A stretch of 64,000 nucleotides of DNA from Novosphingobium aerophilum. GTDB lineage: Bacteria > Pseudomonadota > Alphaproteobacteria > Sphingomonadales > Sphingomonadaceae. Below, piece after piece: positions 59,823 through 64,000 of this stretch; position 1 is the first letter of the stretch; each line of letters starts with the position of its first letter. The notes beneath the pieces were generated by a model. The model saw only the letters and a program-made list of their open reading frames with translations, ran no database searches and had not been told where the DNA came from. The translations under genes were made by a program, and so were the position numbers. The stretch lies in contig NZ_JACLAU010000006.1 in NCBI RefSeq assembly GCF_014230305.1, positions 108,083-172,082 on the forward strand, in the 5' to 3' direction.

Positions 59823-59937
59823 TCCCGAACGGTAGCAAATTTCCGGAGAATGCTCGCGAATGAAAAAACTGATCCCGAACGGGTGCATTAATTGACTTGG
59901 GGGCAATTTTCAGCCTATATGTTCCCGAAAGGGTGCA
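59823..59937 (+). promoter_or_regulatory. Three hipBA operator-like sites with 50-bp spacing
   Basis: TCCCGAACGGTAGCA (59823), TCCCGAACGGGTGCA (59873) and TCCCGAAAGGGTGCA (59923) share a consensus TCCCGAAnGGgtGCA with a palindromic core CCCGAACGGG or CCCGAAAGGG. They lie at exactly 50-bp intervals, the last two flanking the promoter. Likely autoregulatory sites of the HipB-like protein; binding is inferred. Confidence 0.7.
59892..59921 (+). promoter_or_regulatory. hipBA promoter
   Basis: TTGACT (59892-59897) and CTATAT/TATATG (59915-59921) with 17-18 bp between, a good sigma-70-type arrangement. The third operator-like site begins at the expected start point, the second just upstream of the -35 box. 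Confidence 0.7.
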
Positions 59938-59941
59938 GGTC

Positions 59942-60385
59942 ATGAGCAAAGAGTCCAAACTGCAGGCCGCCGCAAACCTGCTGCTCGCATCACGCACGGT
60001 GCCGGCGGGCTCGGGTGCGGCGTTGATCACGGCACTTGGAAAGCATCCGCTAGTCGCGCGGGGTGAAATGCCCAAGGCGCTGCATCCCAACGTTGCGATC
60101 CCGTCCCAACTCTACGCCGCAGAGAGAAATCCGAAATCGGTCATCGCCGAAGCGGTCGGTACGACCCGCACGCCGCTCACATCAATTGCCGAGCTTGGGA
60201 TGATGGTCCGTGATGCCCGCAAGGCGATGAAGATGAACCAGACCGAATTCGCGGCACATGCCGGTGTTGGCCGCCGGTTCGTTTCCGAGCTCGAGGGAGG
60301 CAAGCCCAGCCTGGAGTTCGATAAAGTCCTAGCCTGCGCTGCAGCCGCTGGTGTCGACCTCTTCGCCAAGAAGCGCCGCGTCTGA
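59942..60385 (+). CDS. hipB: HipB-like antitoxin with N-terminal extension
   Basis: 147 residues from ATG 59942. The C-terminal XRE HTH (LGMMVRDARKAMKMNQTEFAAHAGVGRRFVSELEGGKPSLEFDKVLACAAAAGVDLFA, about 88-142) is typical of HipB partners. The first 80 residues (SKESKLQAAANLLLASRTVPAGSGAALITALGKHPLVARG...) are extra compared with ordinary HipB (about 75-90 residues) and may be a second DNA- or toxin-contact domain. Stop and toxin start overlap (TGATG). Represses its own promoter, judged from the operator-like sites. Confidence 0.85.
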   Translation: MSKESKLQAAANLLLASRTVPAGSGAALITALGKHPLVARGEMPKALHPNVAIPSQLYAAERNPKSVIAEAVGTTRTPLTSIAELGMMVRDARKAMKMNQTEFAAHAGVGRRFVSELEGGKPSLEFDKVLACAAAAGVDLFAKKRRV

Positions 60386-61713
60386 TGCGCTCCCTTAACG
60401 TCTGGGTCGAAGCATTCTCTGAGCCTGTTGGTCTGCTGAATTCGGACGAAAACGGAGTGATACAATTCAGCTACGCACCGGCGTGGTTCCAATCTGCCGC
60501 GAACTTTCCCCTGTCGTTGTCCCTGCCTCTGCGCGAGGATCCCTTTGGCGATTCGATCTCGCGCGCTTTCTTCAGCAACCTTCTGCAGGAAAACGATCAA
60601 CTCGAACGAGTCATCGCGCGAGAAGGGCTTGATCGCGGGGACATCGTAGGCCTGCTGGCCCATGTCGGCGCGGATTGCTCGGGGTCGGTCAGCGTCCTCC
60701 CGGATGATCATCCCCCGATCAAGCGTCCGGGCTCGCTCGGACAGGACTACGATGTCCTAAGCGAAGAGGACTTTGCCGATCTCGTCATGCGCCTTGCACA
60801 AGGACGCCCGCTGCCAGCAGAGATGCGCGACCCATCGCCGGTCGCAGGCTTTCGCAGGAAGATCTCGCTTGCCGCCTTGCCGGGCGACCGGTTCGGACTG
60901 CCAAAAGTAGGCTCAGGGGCACCGACTACCCACATCCTCAAGATTCCTGACCCGAATCATCGCCACGAAGCCCGCCACGAAGAGTTTGTCACTGCACTGG
61001 CCCAACAGGCCGGTTTCAATGTCGGCGCGTGTGTTGCGGGGGAAGTCGAGGGTCAAGAGGTGTTGCTCATCACCCGCTATGATCGGTGGGTGGAGGAAGA
61101 CCGGGTTTACCGTGTCCATCAGGAAGACTTCGCGCAAGCACTAGGTCTTCCTGCCGATCTTAAGTACGAACGGCGTGGCCGTGAGGGACGCCGCTTCGAT
61201 ACCGAAGCCATAGCCCGCGTGCTTGATGCTACGGACCGGCCCGCACTGGCCCGAGAGCAGTTTCTACGTTTGACGCTGTTCAATCTGCTCGTCGGAAACA
61301 ATGACAACCACGCGAAGAACCACGCCCTCCTGCATGTGCCGGGTCAGGCCCCCGTGCTGGCACCATTCTATGACTTGGTGCCGGTGCAGATGGTTGCGGG
61401 CTTCCGCGAGGATCTCGCTTTTCGGATCGGGAATGCCCAACTCCCCCATGAGATAACGGCCGCCGACTTGGAGATTTTTTCCGTCGCTCTTGGCATTCCT
61501 GCTGCTGGCGCGAGAAGGATCCTGGTTTCAACAGCAAGAGAGCTCCTTGAAACCATAGAAGGCCTGTCCGCCAACTTCTCGCAAGAGATGCGGCCTCTCG
61601 ACAATCTCATCGGCGAGGTGGCTACACTGCTGAACGCGGAGCTGGGTCTTGATCTCGCCTTGCGGGAACGTGATGCGCACGTTGTGCGCGGCGGTGGATG
61701 GAATCTCAGCTAG
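60385..61713 (+). CDS. hipA: HipA-type serine/threonine kinase toxin
   Basis: 442 residues. The N-subdomain region (RSLNVWVEAFSEPVGLLNSDENGVIQFSYAPAWF, GLLAHVGADCSGSVSVLP) is followed by a kinase core. Catalytic Asp307 in NNDNHAKN and metal-binding Asp330 in FYDLVPV are present. KISLA and HILKIP match the HipA kinase lobe. In Escherichia coli HipA phosphorylates glutamyl-tRNA synthetase and stops growth; here the target is not known. Codon usage is less GC-extreme than in the core genes. Directly follows the antitoxin. Confidence 0.93.
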   Translation: MRSLNVWVEAFSEPVGLLNSDENGVIQFSYAPAWFQSAANFPLSLSLPLREDPFGDSISRAFFSNLLQENDQLERVIAREGLDRGDIVGLLAHVGADCSGSVSVLPDDHPPIKRPGSLGQDYDVLSEEDFADLVMRLAQGRPLPAEMRDPSPVAGFRRKISLAALPGDRFGLPKVGSGAPTTHILKIPDPNHRHEARHEEFVTALAQQAGFNVGACVAGEVEGQEVLLITRYDRWVEEDRVYRVHQEDFAQALGLPADLKYERRGREGRRFDTEAIARVLDATDRPALAREQFLRLTLFNLLVGNNDNHAKNHALLHVPGQAPVLAPFYDLVPVQMVAGFREDLAFRIGNAQLPHEITAADLEIFSVALGIPAAGARRILVSTARELLETIEGLSANFSQEMRPLDNLIGEVATLLNAELGLDLALRERDAHVVRGGGWNLS

Positions 61714-61862
61714 TGACGACCCATCCAGGTGCGCATGTGAGCCGTGAGCTAGCGCCAGTCGGTTTGACCATCCTGCTCACCAATTACAAGATGCTCGACT
61801 AACCCCGGCAGCTTGGGCGGAGCCAAGATTGGCGCGACAACCTCCTCAGGGAGGCGGCGCCG

Positions 61863-63122
61863 ATGATCCGACTTGGAGAAGCTATGATGATACTGGAATT
61901 GCACCGGCAGGGGTTGTCGGTGACCGCCATTGCGCGCCGAACAGGGCGTGACCCAAAGACGGTGCGCAAATATGTCGAGCGCGGGATCGAGGTGCCGGTC
62001 TATGGGCCGCGCCAGAGCGGCCGTCCGAGCAAGATCGCGCCGTACATGGAGTTCCTGCGCGAACGGGTGATCGCGTTCCCGGAACTGACAGCGACGCGGC
62101 TGACCCGCGAAATCCGCGAAATGGGTTATGTTGGCGCCTATACGGCGGTGAAGCGATACCTCGCGGCGATCCGTCCCGATCACGATCCGAAGCCGTACGA
62201 GGTCCGGTTCGAGACGAAGGCCGGCCTGCAGGCCCAGGTCGACTTTGCCAGGTTCGTTGTCGAGTTCACGGACGAACCGGGCTCGACACGGATCGTCTGG
62301 TTGTTCAGCCTGGTCCTTGGCTACTCGCGCTTCATCTTCGCGCGCTATGTGCTGCATCAGGACCTGCAGACTCTGCTGCGTTGCCATTGCCAGGCGTTCG
62401 AGGCAATCGGCGGCGTGCCGATCGAGATCCTCTACGACCGGATGAAGACCGCAGTTACCGGCGAGGATGACCAGGGGCACATCGTCTACAACACGTCCCT
62501 CCTGGCGCTGGCGAAGCATTACCGCTTCCAGCCTCGGGCCTGCCGCCCTTATCGGGCAAAGACGAAGGGCAAGGTCGAGCGGCCGTTCCGCTATATCCGG
62601 GAGGACTTCTTCCTGGGGCGCAGCTTCCGCAACCTGGAGGACCTCAATGCCCAGCTGGCCGACTGGCTTGGTACTGTTGCCAATGTGCGGGTGCATGGTA
62701 CGACCCAGCGCATCGTTGCCGAAGCCTTCGCCGAAGAACAGAGCGAACTGCAGCACCTGCCCGAGCACCGCTTCGATGCTGTTCTTCGGCTCGAACGCCG
62801 CGTCAGCAGTGACGGCCTCGTGGCCGTCGGCGGCAACTACTACAGTGTTCCGGACCGGACCCGACGGATCGTCGAGGTCGAGCAGACGCCGGACATCATC
62901 CGGGTGCTTGATGGCGGCGTGGTAGTGGCCGAACATCCCGTGCTGGAAGGCCGTAAGCAGTATCGCATCGATCGCCGCCACCGCACAGGACGCCCTCAGA
63001 GAGCACTGGACCATCACCGCGGGGGAATGACCCTTGGCCGGATCGGTGACTTCGTTCCACGACGCCCGCTGGCGATCTATGACGCCATCGGGGCAGGCCT
63101 GGCGATGGAGCAGCGGCCATGA
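61863..63122 (+). CDS. istA: IS21-family transposase IstA
   Basis: Catalyses transposition with IstB. 419 residues. N-terminal HTH (MILELHRQGLSVTAIARRTGRDPKTVRKYVERG), then the DDE integrase core with Asp127 (QAQVDFARF), Asp192 (EILYDRMK) and Glu239 (GKVERPFRYIREDFF), and a C-terminal beta domain (LVAVGGNYYSVPDRTRRIVEVE). The catalytic triad is intact. AGGGAGG lies upstream of the ATG. The stop overlaps the istB start. Confidence 0.96.
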   Translation: MIRLGEAMMILELHRQGLSVTAIARRTGRDPKTVRKYVERGIEVPVYGPRQSGRPSKIAPYMEFLRERVIAFPELTATRLTREIREMGYVGAYTAVKRYLAAIRPDHDPKPYEVRFETKAGLQAQVDFARFVVEFTDEPGSTRIVWLFSLVLGYSRFIFARYVLHQDLQTLLRCHCQAFEAIGGVPIEILYDRMKTAVTGEDDQGHIVYNTSLLALAKHYRFQPRACRPYRAKTKGKVERPFRYIREDFFLGRSFRNLEDLNAQLADWLGTVANVRVHGTTQRIVAEAFAEEQSELQHLPEHRFDAVLRLERRVSSDGLVAVGGNYYSVPDRTRRIVEVEQTPDIIRVLDGGVVVAEHPVLEGRKQYRIDRRHRTGRPQRALDHHRGGMTLGRIGDFVPRRPLAIYDAIGAGLAMEQRP

Positions 63123-63895
63123 CAGACGTCCCGCAATCATCGCGGGTGGACTCCATCCGCAAGAGCCTGGTCAGCCTCAAGATGCCACGCGCTCTCGAAA
63201 TGCTCGACGTCACGCTTCGCCGTATCGAGCAGGGCCAGATCGACGGGATCGAGGCGATCGACGACCTGCTCGGCGAGGAAACCTCGCTGCGCGAAAACCG
63301 CCGCGTGAAAGCCGCGCTGCGCATGGCGCGGTTGCCCGTTGTGAAGACGTTGGCGGGTTACGACTTCTCGTTCCAGCCTTCGCTCGATCGCAACCGCGTC
63401 ATGACTCTCGCCGGCCTCGACTTCATCGACCGCGCGGAGGTCGTACATCTGCTGGGGCCGCCGGGCACCGGCAAGAGCCATATCGCGACGGCACTCGCGG
63501 TCGAAGCTGTGCGGGCGGGCAAGAGCGTCTACTTCATCCCGCTTGCCGATCTGATCGCCCAGCTCGTCAAGGCGGAACGGGAAGGATCCCTGCGCGAACG
63601 CATCCGCTTCCTCACCCGTGCATCGCTGCTGGTGGTGGACGAGATAGGCTATCTCCCGGTCACGCCAGGCGGCGCCAACCTGTTCTTCCAGCTGGTCAAC
63701 GCCCGCTACGAAAAGGGGGCGATGATCCTGACCTCCAATCGCGGCTTCTCGGAATGGGGCGACGTGTTCGGCGATCCGGTCGTCGCCACCGCATTGCTCG
63801 ACCGGCTGCTTCATCACGCCGTGGTCATCCAGATCGAGGGATCAAGCTACCGCATGCGCGAGCACGCCGCGCTTGTCGCGCGACGATCAGGGTGA
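63119..63895 (+). CDS. istB: IS21-family ATPase helper IstB
   Basis: 258 residues, AAA+ ATPase that assists IstA in target choice. Walker A GPPGTGKS (113-120), Walker B LLVVDEIGY, sensor LTSNRGFSEWG and RLLHHAVVIQIEGSSYRMRE near the end. N-terminal helical domain starts SRVDSIRKSLVSLKMPRALEML. Complete; overlaps istA by four bases. Confidence 0.96.
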   Translation: MTDVPQSSRVDSIRKSLVSLKMPRALEMLDVTLRRIEQGQIDGIEAIDDLLGEETSLRENRRVKAALRMARLPVVKTLAGYDFSFQPSLDRNRVMTLAGLDFIDRAEVVHLLGPPGTGKSHIATALAVEAVRAGKSVYFIPLADLIAQLVKAEREGSLRERIRFLTRASLLVVDEIGYLPVTPGGANLFFQLVNARYEKGAMILTSNRGFSEWGDVFGDPVVATALLDRLLHHAVVIQIEGSSYRMREHAALVARRSG

Positions 63896-63921
63896 GAAGG
63901 CGCGACGATCAAGATGAGAAT
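63878..63921. repeat. Tandem 22-bp repeats at the IS21 right end
   Basis: Two 22-base units at 63878-63899 and 63900-63921 differ at three positions; both begin GCGCGACGATCA and continue with TGAGAA. IS21-type elements have such multiple terminal repeats as transposase-binding sites. Confidence 0.75.
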
Positions 63922-63923
63922 GC

Positions 63924-63974
63924 GGTGTGTCGGGATCGGCGGAGGGCGTAGCCCGTAGTCGATCCCGACACACC
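63924..63974. repeat. Perfect 15-bp inverted repeat beside the IS21 end
   Basis: GGTGTGTCGGGATCG (63924-63938) and CGATCCCGACACACC (63960-63974) pair perfectly. A nested GGGC-GTA-GCCC hairpin (63944-63954) sits inside the 21-base loop. It may be part of the IS end or a separate element; no matching sequence is seen at the left end. Confidence 0.75.
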
Positions 63975-64000
63975 GGAGTCACTCTCTGCCGGGTGCCTGT

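Larger units (their letters stand above)
59109..59941. other. Intergenic tract with heptanucleotide array and hipBA control region
   Basis: No convincing gene; a short minus-strand open frame (59382-59633) has a phage-like composition but no ribosome-binding site or family. The tract holds a GGTGCGT heptamer array (59737-59790), three operator-like sites (59824, 59874, 59924) and the hipBA promoter, annotated separately. Confidence 0.55.
61760..63975 (+). mobile_element. IS21-family insertion sequence (ends approximate)
   Basis: istA and istB overlap by four bases, the standard IS21 arrangement. The right end carries two tandem 22-bp repeats (63878-63921) and a 15-bp inverted repeat (63924-63974). 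The left end near 61762-61790 contains an inverted match to part of the right repeats (GGTGAG..AGG on the minus strand). Exact termini and target duplication could not be fixed, since the right end is near the window edge. Confidence 0.8.

Overview
The window is high-GC DNA (roughly two thirds G+C by eye) from an alphaproteobacterium, most likely of the order Sphingomonadales. The best markers are a LOV-HTH photoreceptor very close to EL222 of Erythrobacter, a UrcA-family exported protein, several TonB-dependent receptors, and intergenic palindromes of the kind common in sphingomonads. Genus cannot be fixed from this sequence.

Layout. (1) 1-3.6 kb: the 5' part of a PQQ-type sugar dehydrogenase lipoprotein (runs off the left edge), a frameshifted membrane-protein gene and a DUF1176 protein. 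(2) 3.70-19.26 kb: an integrative element in the 3' end of tRNA-Gln(CTG), bounded by 19-bp direct repeats. It carries a P4-type integrase, an ankyrin/hypothetical pair, an unrecognised 428-aa protein, a type I restriction-modification operon (hsdM-hsdS-hsdR plus a YgjP-like metallohydrolase), and a phage-satellite-like replication block (AlpA-type HTH, winged helix, Toprim protein, RepA-type helicase, a GTGCGG hexamer cluster that looks like an origin, a tRNA-Gly and a DUF2280 protein). (3) 19.4-35.6 kb: core chromosome with EL222-like regulator, ppx/gppA, rlmE, cytochrome c, pheA, two S9 peptidases, ispG, aspartic protease, acetyltransferases, L,D-transpeptidase-like protein, PfpI-like, cupin, VOC, pepP and a thioesterase. 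(4) 35.7-44.9 kb: a possibly novel periplasmic amine or amino-acid oxidation locus. It holds a circularly permuted D-amino-acid-oxidase-like exported flavoprotein, its cytochrome c, a hybrid kinase/response-regulator pair, two exported RidA imine deaminases flanking a TonB receptor, and another cytochrome c. (5) 44.9-57.7 kb: RND efflux pair, UrcA, a beta-helix protein, a chemotaxis receptor, a second TonB receptor and a Tat-exported PLP enzyme. (6) 57.7-64 kb: accessory DNA with small secreted proteins, a heptanucleotide repeat, a hipBA toxin-antitoxin operon with three operator-like sites spaced exactly 50 bp, and an IS21-family insertion sequence.

How the parts may work together. The island has what a replicating, phage-dependent satellite would need (integrase, excisionase-like HTH, Toprim protein, helicase, candidate origin, and a small protein of a phage-associated family), with a restriction system as cargo. 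In the 35.7-44.9 kb locus, substrate would enter through the TonB receptor and be oxidised by the membrane-anchored flavoprotein with electrons leaving through cytochrome c. The resulting imine would be hydrolysed by the two exported RidA proteins, with the two-component system as likely regulator. That assembly is inference; the individual family assignments and the permutation are read from the sequence.
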